DNA from: Deltaproteobacteria bacterium
Lineage (GTDB): Bacteria; Myxococcota_A; Polyangia; HGW-17
NCBI GenBank assembly: GCA_003249585.1
Contig: QKIM01000589.1
Location: 1 to 20,462 of the forward strand
DNA: 20,462 bases
Direction: 5' to 3'
A program made the position numbers and the translations under genes. Under the pieces are notes generated by a model. It searched no databases and was not told where the DNA came from. It saw nothing but the letters and a program-made list of their open reading frames with translations. Positions 6,830 to 14,369 of the stretch are shown here, in pieces; positions within the stretch are counted from its first letter, which is position 1, and each line of letters starts with the position of its first letter.

Positions 6830-8140
6830 ATGTCCACTCCAACCTACTCCTCGAAGTTCTCGAGCCGCCGCTTCTGGAACTGGTTCCCCCTGGGAATCGC
6901 CTATGCGGCGCTGTATATGGGGAGGTACAGCTACATTCCCGCGCAGGCTGAGCTTGGCGAGCTCGGTCTGCTCACCAAGGCCGGCCTCGGGTTCGTGACC
7001 ATGGTGGGCGCCATCACCTACGGCGTCTCCTTTTTGTTCAACGGGCCCCTCACCGACAAGATCGGCGGCCGCAAGGCCATGCTCATCGCCACCTTGGGCT
7101 CCGGTGTCATCAACGTGGTCATCGGTCTTTTGCTCGGTGCAGGCAAGGTGGGGAACTTCACCACCACCCTCGCCATCCTCTACGGCGTGAACATGTACTT
7201 CCAGAGCTTCGCCTCCGTGGCCATCGTGAAGGTGAACTCCAACTGGTTCCATATCTCCGAGCGCGGGGTCTTCGGCGGCATCTTCGGCATCCTCATCGCC
7301 TCGGGGCTCTTCCTCGCCTACACGGTCTCCCCCTTCCTCATGAAGTCCTTCTTCGCCGGGAGTCCGCAGTTCTATTTCCTCATCCCCGGCATGTTCCTCT
7401 TCGTGATGTTCATCTCCACCCTCATCTTCATCCGGGACACCCCCGCCGAGGCCGGCTTCCCCGAATTCTCCACGGGCACCGACAACGAATTCGACTCCGA
7501 GGAGAAGATCCCCGTGGTGCAGCTGGTCAAGCGCATCATCACCCACCCCATCGTGCTCACCATCTCCTTCATCGAGCTGTGTACGGGCATCCTGCGGGAC
7601 GGCTCCATCCAATGGTTCGGGGCCTTCGCCAAGGAGATGGGCGCGCCCAACTTCCGTCTGGCCCTGGGCATCGGGCTCTTCCTCTCCGGTGCCATGGGAT
7701 CCATGACCGCGGGCATCATCTCCGACAGGCTCTTCAACTCCCGGCGTCCGCCGGTGGCGGCGCTTCTGTACGGAATGATGATCGTCGTGCTGATCCTGGC
7801 GTCCATCGCCATGTTCCTCATTCCCAACACAGCGGCCATCAAGCCGTGGATTTTCTTTGCGGTCATCATTGTCATGTCCTTCGGCGTCATCGGCACCCAC
7901 GGCATGCTCTCGGGAGCCGCCACGGCGGACTTCGGCGGCAAGCAGGCCACCGCTACCGCAACGGGCATCATCGACGGGTTCGTCTATCTCGGCGTGGCCA
8001 TCCAGTCCATGTCCCTGGGGCGCCTCACCACCATGAACTGGAATTACTGGTTCCCCTTCCTCATTCCCTTTGCTATTATCGGGTTCTTCCTCGCATATCG
8101 TATTCGCCACGTGAAGCCCAAAATGAAGGGCGGTCACTGA
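6830..8140 (+). CDS. MFS transporter of the organophosphate:phosphate antiporter (OPA) type
   Basis: This is a 436-residue inner-membrane protein with about twelve hydrophobic segments. The start is the ATG at 6830, with GAGG 5 bases upstream; an open frame reaching back to 6680 has no ribosome binding site and no similarity. The first segments (ALYMGRYSY, then FNGPLTDKIGGRKAM with the MFS loop 2-3 signature), NSNWFHISERGVFGGIFG, and the central loop ending RDTPAEAGFPE resemble GlpT/UhpT/UhpC members of the OPA family, where RDTPxxxGLP is typical. Members exchange sugar or glycerol phosphates for inorganic phosphate, but substrate cannot be read from sequence. It heads a probable operon with MscS (34-base gap) and phosphofructokinase, which fits a role in phosphorylated sugar handling. 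Confidence 0.8.
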   Translation: MSTPTYSSKFSSRRFWNWFPLGIAYAALYMGRYSYIPAQAELGELGLLTKAGLGFVTMVGAITYGVSFLFNGPLTDKIGGRKAMLIATLGSGVINVVIGLLLGAGKVGNFTTTLAILYGVNMYFQSFASVAIVKVNSNWFHISERGVFGGIFGILIASGLFLAYTVSPFLMKSFFAGSPQFYFLIPGMFLFVMFISTLIFIRDTPAEAGFPEFSTGTDNEFDSEEKIPVVQLVKRIITHPIVLTISFIELCTGILRDGSIQWFGAFAKEMGAPNFRLALGIGLFLSGAMGSMTAGIISDRLFNSRRPPVAALLYGMMIVVLILASIAMFLIPNTAAIKPWIFFAVIIVMSFGVIGTHGMLSGAATADFGGKQATATATGIIDGFVYLGVAIQSMSLGRLTTMNWNYWFPFLIPFAIIGFFLAYRIRHVKPKMKGGH

Positions 8141-8174
8141 TCCGCCCCTTTTTGAGCTCGCACGGGAGGCTGAC

Positions 8175-9401
8175 ATGTACGCATCCCTGATCACGACGCT
8201 CCAAGATTTCTTCTACTCCAACATTCCCCACGTGGCCATCACCTGGGGCGAGGCCCTGGGCTCCCTGGGGATCCTGCTGTTCTCCTACGCCCTCCGCAAG
8301 TACATCGTCGAGGGGTTCCTCATGATCATGGGGCGCCTGGCCGAGAAGACCGACACCGAGGTGGACGATCTGCTGCTCGAGGTGATCCGCGTCCCCCTGC
8401 GCGTCACCGTGGTCTACTTCGGCATCCTGGCGGCCATCGCCATCCTGCCCATGGAACGCTATCCGAGGGGCGAGGAGACCATCTACACCCTCTTTCGGCT
8501 CGGGGCGGTGGTGATCCTCACCTGGACGGCCATCCGCTCCATCAAGGTGGTGACCTACCTCCTCAAACGCATCACCTCCCGCAGCGACACCCTCATCGAC
8601 GACAAGCTGGTCCCCTTCGTCGACCAGATCCTGCGCATCCTCTTCATCGTCATCGGTGTGGTCATGTTCATGCAGGAGCTGGGCTACAACCCCTCGGGGC
8701 TCCTCGCCGGTCTCGGGCTCGGCGGTCTCGCCTTCGCCCTGGCCGCCAAGGACACCCTCTCCAACTTCTTCGGCTCCATCATGCTCCTGACGGACAAGCC
8801 CTTCTCCGTGGGCGACTGGATCAAGGTCACCGACGCCGAGGGGACCGTGGAGCAGATCGGCTTCCGATCCACCCAGATCCGCCTCTTCGACAAGTCCCTG
8901 GTTCAGGTCCCCAACGGCAAGCTGGCCTCCGAGGCCATCCGCAACTTCAACCGCCGCGACCGCCGCCGCATCTACTTCCATGTGGGGGTCACCTACTCCA
9001 CCACACCCCTCATGATGAAGACGGCCATCGCCATCACCAAGAAGCTCATCGAGGACCACGAGGGGATCCGCAACGATTTCTATCTGGTCAATTTCAATGA
9101 GTTCAAAGACTCCTCCCTCTCCATCATGATCTACTGCTTCACCACCACTGTGGTGTGGGGCGAGTACCTCGACATCCAGCAGGATCTCATGATGTCCATC
9201 ATGGAGCAGTTCGAGGAGGCAGGGATCTCCATGGCCTTCCCGACCATGACGGTCCACATGGGCCAGGACACCCCGCCCGACATTGAGGCGAAGGCCCGGA
9301 TCATGCTCGACAAGCTGGGCGCGGACCTCGATCACGAGACCACCTATCGCCGCGCCAGCGAGCCCCTCGACCTGGACGCAGACGGCGGCGGCGAGGGCTG
9401 A
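8175..9401 (+). CDS. Small-conductance mechanosensitive channel (MscS family)
   Basis: This is a 408-residue membrane channel that releases solutes on hypo-osmotic shock. GGGAGG five bases before the ATG supports the start. The N-terminal half has several transmembrane segments (for example VTVVYFGILAAIAIL and ILRILFIVIGVVMFM). The pore helix region is clear: GLLAGLGLGGLAFALAAKDT with the Gly/Ala packing of MscS TM3, then NFFGSIMLLTDKPFSVGDWI, EGTVEQIGFRSTQIR and VPNGKL of the cytoplasmic beta domain. The C-terminal alpha/beta domain follows, ending in an acidic tail. It sits 34 bases after the OPA transporter and 11 bases before phosphofructokinase, so the three are likely co-transcribed. 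The family is certain; the exact subfamily is not. Confidence 0.93.
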   Translation: MYASLITTLQDFFYSNIPHVAITWGEALGSLGILLFSYALRKYIVEGFLMIMGRLAEKTDTEVDDLLLEVIRVPLRVTVVYFGILAAIAILPMERYPRGEETIYTLFRLGAVVILTWTAIRSIKVVTYLLKRITSRSDTLIDDKLVPFVDQILRILFIVIGVVMFMQELGYNPSGLLAGLGLGGLAFALAAKDTLSNFFGSIMLLTDKPFSVGDWIKVTDAEGTVEQIGFRSTQIRLFDKSLVQVPNGKLASEAIRNFNRRDRRRIYFHVGVTYSTTPLMMKTAIAITKKLIEDHEGIRNDFYLVNFNEFKDSSLSIMIYCFTTTVVWGEYLDIQQDLMMSIMEQFEEAGISMAFPTMTVHMGQDTPPDIEAKARIMLDKLGADLDHETTYRRASEPLDLDADGGGEG

Positions 9402-9412
9402 CAGGAGGCCCA

Positions 9413-10711
9413 TTGGAACCCACCCCCAATCTCAACGTCGAAATCCTCGGGGAATGCAAGATCCCCTCACCCCTCGCCCTCTCCACGGCCGACAACGATC
9501 TGGTCCCCAACTTCATCGTTCCGGGGGAGCGGGTCTTCCTCCACGGGAAGGCCGTCACCGACGATGTGGATCTCAGCCTCGCCTTCGAGGCGGCGGGCCC
9601 GCGGGACCGCATCTATTTCGATCCGCGTAAGACCCGCGCGGGCATCGTGACCTGCGGCGGGCTGTGTCCGGGTATCAACAACGTGATCATCGCCATCGTC
9701 AACGAACTGGTGAGCGGGTACGGGCTCAAGACCGTGACCGGGTTCCGGTACGGATATGCGGGGATGGTGGCCTCGGAAGGATACGAGACCGTGGCACTCA
9801 CCCCGGAGATGGTGGCCGACTGGAACCTCAAGGGCGGGTCCATGCTGGGCTCCTCGCGGGGAAACCAGGACACGGAGGAGATGGTGGACGCCCTCGAGCG
9901 CCTCTCCATCAACGTCCTGTTCACCATCGGCGGGGACGGCACCCAGCGGGGCGCCATGGCCATCCACGAGGAGGCGAAGCGCCGCGGCTACCGGCTGGCC
10001 GTGGTGGGCGTCCCCAAGACCATCGACAACGACATCAACTTCATCACCCGGACCTTCGGCTTCGAGACGGCGGTCTCCAAGGCCACGGAGGCCATCCACG
10101 CCGCTCTGGTCGAAGCCCAGGGCGCGCCACGCGGCGTTGGTCTCGTGCGGCTCATGGGCCGGCACTCCGGGTATATCGCCGCACACGCCTCCCTGGCAGC
10201 GGGCAACGTCGACTGCACGCTCATCCCCGAGGTGCCCTTCGCCCTCGAGCCCTTCTTCGCCCACGTGGACAAGGTGCTCAAGGCCAAGAACCACATGGTC
10301 ATCGTGGTGGCCGAGGGAGCGGGGCAGGAGCTCATGCACGGCGACGCGCCCCAGTACGACGCCTCGGGCAACAAGAAGCTCCTCAATGTGGGCACCTTCC
10401 TGGGCGACGCCATCAAGAGCCACTTCGCCGCCGCCGGCGCCCCCGTCAATCTGAAATACATCGACCCCTCCTACATCATCCGGGCCACCCCCGCCTCCCC
10501 CGCCGACGCCATCTTCTGCCGCCGCCTGGGGCAGAACGCCGTCCACGCGGCCATGGCCGGTCGCACGGGCGTGGTGGTGGGCATCTGGAGCGACCACTTC
10601 ACCCACGTGCCGCTCACCGCCGCCGTGGGGAACCGCAAGGTCATCGACACCGACGGCCACCTGTGGGGCAGTGTGCTGCTCATGACGGGCCAGCCCCCTG
10701 TCTTCTCCTGA
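9413..10711 (+). CDS. 6-phosphofructokinase, group II, probably ATP-dependent
   Basis: This is a glycolytic kinase of 432 residues that phosphorylates fructose 6-phosphate. The start is a TTG at 9413 with AGGAGG four bases upstream; the first downstream ATG would cut into the domain. A longer N-terminal segment of about 75 residues precedes TCGGLCPGINN. Key motifs are GGDGT at 173-177, PKTIDND starting at P201, and MGRHSGYIA. In this superfamily the second Gly of GGDGT favours ATP, whereas PPi enzymes have Asp there. Lys202 is shared by PPi enzymes and by ATP-using group II enzymes such as plant and trypanosome PFK. The combination therefore points to an ATP-dependent group II enzyme, but PPi use is not excluded. 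It is last in the probable operon. Confidence 0.9.
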   Translation: MEPTPNLNVEILGECKIPSPLALSTADNDLVPNFIVPGERVFLHGKAVTDDVDLSLAFEAAGPRDRIYFDPRKTRAGIVTCGGLCPGINNVIIAIVNELVSGYGLKTVTGFRYGYAGMVASEGYETVALTPEMVADWNLKGGSMLGSSRGNQDTEEMVDALERLSINVLFTIGGDGTQRGAMAIHEEAKRRGYRLAVVGVPKTIDNDINFITRTFGFETAVSKATEAIHAALVEAQGAPRGVGLVRLMGRHSGYIAAHASLAAGNVDCTLIPEVPFALEPFFAHVDKVLKAKNHMVIVVAEGAGQELMHGDAPQYDASGNKKLLNVGTFLGDAIKSHFAAAGAPVNLKYIDPSYIIRATPASPADAIFCRRLGQNAVHAAMAGRTGVVVGIWSDHFTHVPLTAAVGNRKVIDTDGHLWGSVLLMTGQPPVFS

Positions 10712-10719
10712 TTACGGAG

Positions 10720-10923
10720 TCAGTCGTCCTGCAGGGTGGAGCCTTCGGGGGTGATGACGCTGAGCTCCCTGTGCTGGATCATTCTGAGAATTCGTTTGAT
10801 CTGAGCCTCCTCTGCGGCGTCGATGAGCCCGTCGGCGTCGACGTGGTCCATGAACATACGATACTCTTCCTGCGTGAGGACGCCGTCTTCCACGATACGA
10901 TCCGTCAATTCCTTGATATTCAT
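10720..10923 (-). CDS. Small acidic EF-hand-like protein
   Basis: This is a 67-residue cytoplasmic protein without signal peptide. The start at 10923 is chosen for AAGGA with 6 bases of spacing; an in-frame ATG at 11007 would add 28 Pro/Arg/Gly-rich residues without a ribosome binding site. The middle reads YRMFMDHVDADGLIDAAEEAQIKRILRMI: helix, a loop with Asp at positions 3 and 5, Gly at 6, Ile at 8 and Glu at 12 of the EF-hand pattern, then helix. Position 1 is His instead of Asp. The preceding IVEDGVLTQEEY looks like a degenerate partner loop. Calcium binding is an inference. It converges on phosphofructokinase with a gap of 8 bases and diverges from the deformylase gene. Confidence 0.7.
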   Translation of the reverse strand: MNIKELTDRIVEDGVLTQEEYRMFMDHVDADGLIDAAEEAQIKRILRMIQHRELSVITPEGSTLQDD

Positions 10924-11060
10924 GCGCTTTCCTTCTGAGGGTCCACGGGATCGGGGCCCCTCGGAGTGAGGGTCGTGTCTCCCATATTGCCCCACTTCGC
11001 GTCCCAAATCAATCGTTGCACGGTGACTCCCTTTTTGCTAGGGATCATTCAGGAGGCCCA

Positions 11061-11774
11061 ATGCGCACTTCACTGGACAGCCGTCGGAATTTTCTAAAAT
11101 TTTTCGGTACAACGACCCTCGGCCTGGCCGTCGCGGCCTGTGCCGGGAGGGCCGCCCGCGAGGAGGTCACCGCCGCGGAGCTGGCCCTGATCAGGCGCAC
11201 AGGCACCCTCCCCATCGTCACCTGGTCCCCCTCGGCCACTGAGCGCGACGCGGTGCTCAGGCGCAAGGCCGCCCTGGCGGGCAGGCTGAGGCGCCGTGAC
11301 CTGGAGCGCCTGGACGTGCTCATGCGGGCCACGCTCAAGGTCTCCGGGGGGGTGGGACTCGCCGCGCCCCAGGTGGGGGTGAGCCGGCGCATCTTTCTCG
11401 TCGAGCTCCAGTCCGAGCCCAGGCGCGTGGTCACCTGTGTGGACCCGCGGATCATCGAGCGCTCCCGGGAGATGGTGGACGGCTACGAAGGCTGCCTGAG
11501 CATCCCCAAGGTCGGCGGCAAGGTCTCCCGCCACACCTCGGTGACCGTCTCCTACACCACCCTCGATGGGAAGCGGGTCACCTACGTCTCCAAAGGATGG
11601 GAGGCCCGCATCTTCCAGCACGAGTACGACCACCTCGACGGGATCCTCTACGTCGACCGCCTCAAGGGGCCCCTGCTCCCCTACGAAGAGATTCGCCGCC
11701 TGCGCAAAGCCGAGAAGAAGCCCGGCAAGCAGGCCGCCCTCGACCCCACCGCCACCCCATGGGCGGTGATGTAG
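11061..11774 (+). CDS. Peptide deformylase with twin-arginine signal and lipobox (predicted exported lipoprotein)
   Basis: This 237-residue protein has all three peptide deformylase motifs: GVGLAAPQ at 97-104, EGCLS at 143-147 (metal Cys145) and HEYDH at 187-191 (metal His187 and His191, catalytic Glu188). Normal deformylases are cytoplasmic and remove the formyl group from nascent proteins. This one begins with MRTSLDSRRNFLKFFGTTTLG, a good Tat motif (SRRNFLKF), then LAVAAC with Cys27 as the lipobox cysteine. It is therefore predicted to fold with its metal in the cytoplasm and be exported. AGGAGG 4 bases before the ATG fixes the start; extending to 11016 gains nothing. The C-terminal 20 residues are basic then Pro/Ala-rich. 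Substrate outside the cytoplasm is unknown. A housekeeping def gene is expected elsewhere. Confidence 0.9.
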   Translation: MRTSLDSRRNFLKFFGTTTLGLAVAACAGRAAREEVTAAELALIRRTGTLPIVTWSPSATERDAVLRRKAALAGRLRRRDLERLDVLMRATLKVSGGVGLAAPQVGVSRRIFLVELQSEPRRVVTCVDPRIIERSREMVDGYEGCLSIPKVGGKVSRHTSVTVSYTTLDGKRVTYVSKGWEARIFQHEYDHLDGILYVDRLKGPLLPYEEIRRLRKAEKKPGKQAALDPTATPWAVM

Positions 11775-11798
11775 CAGATCAGGACCGGTCTTTCGAAC

Positions 11799-11819
11799 GG
11801 GCTTAGCCGTGGCGAGCCC
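11799..11819. terminator. Weak hairpin between convergent genes
   Basis: GGGCT at 11799-11803 and AGCCC at 11815-11819 can pair, with a possible inner GCC/GGC pairing. The structure lies in the 58-base gap between the ends of the deformylase and GIN-domain genes and might act in both directions. There is no T run, so the call is weak. Confidence 0.25.
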
Positions 11820-11832
11820 TCAGAACCGCGCG

Positions 11833-12468
11833 TCAGCGCTTCTCGATACTGCCCGACCCGCTGATGGACCGCTCCACCTTTGGATTCCCGCCGTAGCGGA
11901 TGGTGCCCGACCCGCTGATCCTGGCCTTGAGGGTCTCGGTAGCCATGACCTGCACACGTCCCGAGCCGCTGATGTCCACGTCAACGGACTTCGCCTTCAG
12001 GTTCGCGGCGCGCACCTTCCCTGAGCCGGAGATGCTGACCCGAAATATCTCCGCGGTCCCCGACAAGTCCAGACGGCAGGAGCCTGTACAGATGAGGATA
12101 AAGCCTTTTGCCGCCACCCCTTTCACCTTGCCCGAAGCTGATCCGGAGATCTTGAGCCCGTCAAGGGACGCCGTGGTGATGGTGAGCTCCACGGGGGATT
12201 TCGGTGAGATGGCCTTTTTGTTCCTGATGCGCAAGACACTTTGGGTGACTTTGGACTCGATGAGGGGCAGGATATTGTCGTCGCCGCGGAGGTGGAGTCC
12301 CGGCTTCGTCCCGACGGTGACCGTGATCCGGTATCCTCCTGCGATGTCGAGGGCTGTGAAGGCGGTCACGGGACGATTCTCTTCGACAATGACGCCGCTC
12401 CCCCGGACTCCCGAGATGTTGCAGGCTGTGAGCAGACAGGCGAGCGAGAGGAGGGACAGCGGTCTCAT
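11833..12468 (-). CDS. GIN-domain (DUF2807-like) lipoprotein with ISGSG repeats
   Basis: This is a 211-residue lipoprotein: MRPLSLLSLACLLTAC places the lipidated Cys at residue 16. AAAGGAG six bases before the ATG supports the start. After EENRPVTAFTALDIAGGYRITVTVG, typical of the head GIN domain family once named putative auto-transporter adhesin, the C-terminal half repeats ISGSG or close variants at least five times (KISGSAS, SISGSGK, DISGSGR, RISGSGT, SISGSGS) at roughly 20-residue steps. Such repeats form the rungs of a right-handed beta helix. Function in the family is not established; adhesion is only a guess. The gene has its own strong promoter and is divergent from the kinase operon, 175 bases away. 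Confidence 0.85.
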   Translation of the reverse strand: MRPLSLLSLACLLTACNISGVRGSGVIVEENRPVTAFTALDIAGGYRITVTVGTKPGLHLRGDDNILPLIESKVTQSVLRIRNKKAISPKSPVELTITTASLDGLKISGSASGKVKGVAAKGFILICTGSCRLDLSGTAEIFRVSISGSGKVRAANLKAKSVDVDISGSGRVQVMATETLKARISGSGTIRYGGNPKVERSISGSGSIEKR

Positions 12469-12496
12469 GTGGGGCTCCTTTTCGTTGGGCCTTCGG

Positions 12497-12524
12497 ATTC
12501 TACATCGTCCCCAGATGATGTCAA
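12497..12524 (-). promoter_or_regulatory. Strong sigma70-type promoter for the GIN-domain lipoprotein
   Basis: On the minus strand a perfect TTGACA (12524-12519) is followed after 16 bases by TAGAAT (12502-12497), a 5 of 6 match. The expected start near 12490 gives a leader of about 20 bases that contains the AAAGGAG ribosome binding site. Confidence 0.6.
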
Positions 12525-12571
12525 TTCGCCGCAGTGCACGGTACTTGGGGACATACGGGCCCTCTTTTGTA

Positions 12572-12600
12572 TTGAAAGGGTGGGGCGGCCGTGGTATATT
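12572..12600 (+). promoter_or_regulatory. Sigma70-type promoter for the kinase operon
   Basis: TTGAAA at 12572-12577 and TATATT at 12595-12600 are separated by 17 bases and each match the consensus at 5 of 6 positions. Transcription from about 12607 gives a 37-base AT-rich leader with AGGA 7 bases before the GTG start. The promoter is back-to-back with that of the GIN-domain gene. Confidence 0.6.
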
Positions 12601-12643
12601 TCGTTCTTATATGTTGTTTTTATTACCTATTTAGGATAACACC

Positions 12644-14344
12644 GTGGCGCATACTCAGCCGGCCGACACCCTCATCGGGACATCTATCGGGAATTACGAG
12701 ATTAAAGAGCTCATGGGCCAGGGCGCCATGGGAGCCGTCTACCTGGGGGTGCACCCTCGCATCGGCAAGAAGGTCGCCGTGAAGGTGCTGGCCGAGGAGT
12801 TCACGCGCAACCGGGAGATCGCCGACCGCTTCATCCTGGAAGCGCAGACCATCAACGAGATCGAGCACCCGCACATCATCCAGATCTTCGACTTCGGCAC
12901 CCTGGAAGACGGCCGGGACTATTACACCATGGAGTGTCTCGAGGGGCTCTCCCTGGCTGAAGCCATCGTCACGGTCCCCCTCTCCCTGGGCGAGATCCGG
13001 CGCATCATGGGCCAGATCTGCGGGGCCCTCTCGGCGGTGCACAAGGCGGGCATCATCCACCGGGACCTCAAGCCCGGGAACATCTTCCTGATCACCCGCG
13101 AGGACGGATACCACGCCAAGGTCCTGGATTTCGGCATCGCCAAGCTCACGGGGAAGGGGCCCCAGAGCAACCTGGAGACCCAGACGGGGGTGGTCCTGGG
13201 TACGCCGGTCTACATGTCCCCCGAGCAGGCCATCGGCAAGAAGGGGACCGTGGACCACCTCTCGGACATCTATGCGCTCGGGGTCATCCTCTACCGCATG
13301 CTCTCGGGGGCCCTGCCCGTCACCGGCGACACCATGGGAGAGATCATCTCCCACCACCTCATGGACGAGCCGCGCCCCCTGGCCGAGGCGAACCCCCGGG
13401 TGCCCGGGCCCATCTGTTCGGTTGTCCACAGGGCCATCGCCAAGCACAAGGAGAACCGCTTCGAAGACGCCATGGAGCTCTTCGACGCCTTCGAGGAGGC
13501 CTGTGAGGGCCTCGACGACGCTGAGGTGTACCTGGAGCTCGGGGAACGGGGAGAGCCCCGGATGCTCTCCACGGCCATGGCGTCGGTGACGGCCGAGCCC
13601 GTGACGGGCGGCGCCGACGAGCCCACCCGCAACGTCCGTGACATGGACACCTCGGGCGAGGCCATGGCCCGCACCAAGCTGGCCCGCCCCCAGGAGAAGC
13701 CCACCCGGTACCAGGGCGCGAGGCTGCTCACACAGGTCCAGCCTGGCGCCGCGGAAGACACCCCACGGGAGGAAGACGAAGTCTACTCCGTCGATCCGGT
13801 CGGGTTCGGCCGGCGCAAGATGCTCTTCTTCGCTCTGGGCGCCGGAGCGCTGGTGGCCGCCGTGGCCGTGTTCTTCCTCATGAGCGTCCTGGGCCCCCAA
13901 AAGATCGGGGAGAGCCATGAAAAGGCACCAGAAGGGCCCGCCATGGGCCCCGTCATGCACACCGCGCTCCCCAAGCCCCCTGCCATGAGGGAGCCCGCCA
14001 TGCGCCCCATGGAGCCCGCAATGGCCGTTGTGACAGAGGCCATGACCACCATGACGGTCCCCGCGGTGGTTACCCGCACCGTGACCTTCACCTCGAGACT
14101 CAAGGGGGTCGCCCTGCTCCTCGAGGGGCTCGGCGCGAAGCCCGTCTCGGCGACGCTGCCCTACACGGCCAGGGTGCCTCAGGGAACGTCCCTCACCGTG
14201 ACCTTCTCCCTGAGGGGACACGCCCGGCTCAAGAAGACCTTCCAAGTCAAGGGTGACCTCAGCGAGGAGATTACGCTCAGGCGGCTCTCCACCATGTCCA
14301 TGGGGACGTCCCCGGGAATGAAACTCGGCGACGACCTCTTCTGA
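12644..14344 (+). CDS. Membrane-anchored Ser/Thr protein kinase with PEGA-like extracytoplasmic domain
   Basis: This is a 566-residue eukaryotic-type (Hanks) kinase that begins with GTG, AGGA 7 bases upstream. The kinase domain runs from about residue 18 to 280: glycine loop GQGAMG at 25-30, ATP lysine K47, HRDLKPGN with catalytic D141, DFG at 162-164, and [10 protein letters not shown] at the end of the activation loop. All catalytic residues are present, so it should be active. A linker leads to one transmembrane helix at about 393-417 preceded by RRK, so the kinase faces the cytoplasm. Outside lies a Met/Pro/Ala-rich linker, about 425-475, then a PEGA-like beta domain ([20 protein letters not shown] to the end). 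It heads a three-gene operon with a TPR protein and a Cys-rich lipoprotein, its possible partners. Confidence 0.93.
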   Translation: MAHTQPADTLIGTSIGNYEIKELMGQGAMGAVYLGVHPRIGKKVAVKVLAEEFTRNREIADRFILEAQTINEIEHPHIIQIFDFGTLEDGRDYYTMECLEGLSLAEAIVTVPLSLGEIRRIMGQICGALSAVHKAGIIHRDLKPGNIFLITREDGYHAKVLDFGIAKLTGKGPQSNLETQTGVVLGTPVYMSPEQAIGKKGTVDHLSDIYALGVILYRMLSGALPVTGDTMGEIISHHLMDEPRPLAEANPRVPGPICSVVHRAIAKHKENRFEDAMELFDAFEEACEGLDDAEVYLELGERGEPRMLSTAMASVTAEPVTGGADEPTRNVRDMDTSGEAMARTKLARPQEKPTRYQGARLLTQVQPGAAEDTPREEDEVYSVDPVGFGRRKMLFFALGAGALVAAVAVFFLMSVLGPQKIGESHEKAPEGPAMGPVMHTALPKPPAMREPAMRPMEPAMAVVTEAMTTMTVPAVVTRTVTFTSRLKGVALLLEGLGAKPVSATLPYTARVPQGTSLTVTFSLRGHARLKKTFQVKGDLSEEITLRRLSTMSMGTSPGMKLGDDLF

Positions 14345-14369
14345 CCTCGCGGCCCCGGGGGATGATCCC

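Noticed and set aside
10705-10719. CTCC/GGAG hairpin between the convergent PFK and EF-hand genes
   Set aside because: A 4-bp stem without T run is too weak to call a terminator.
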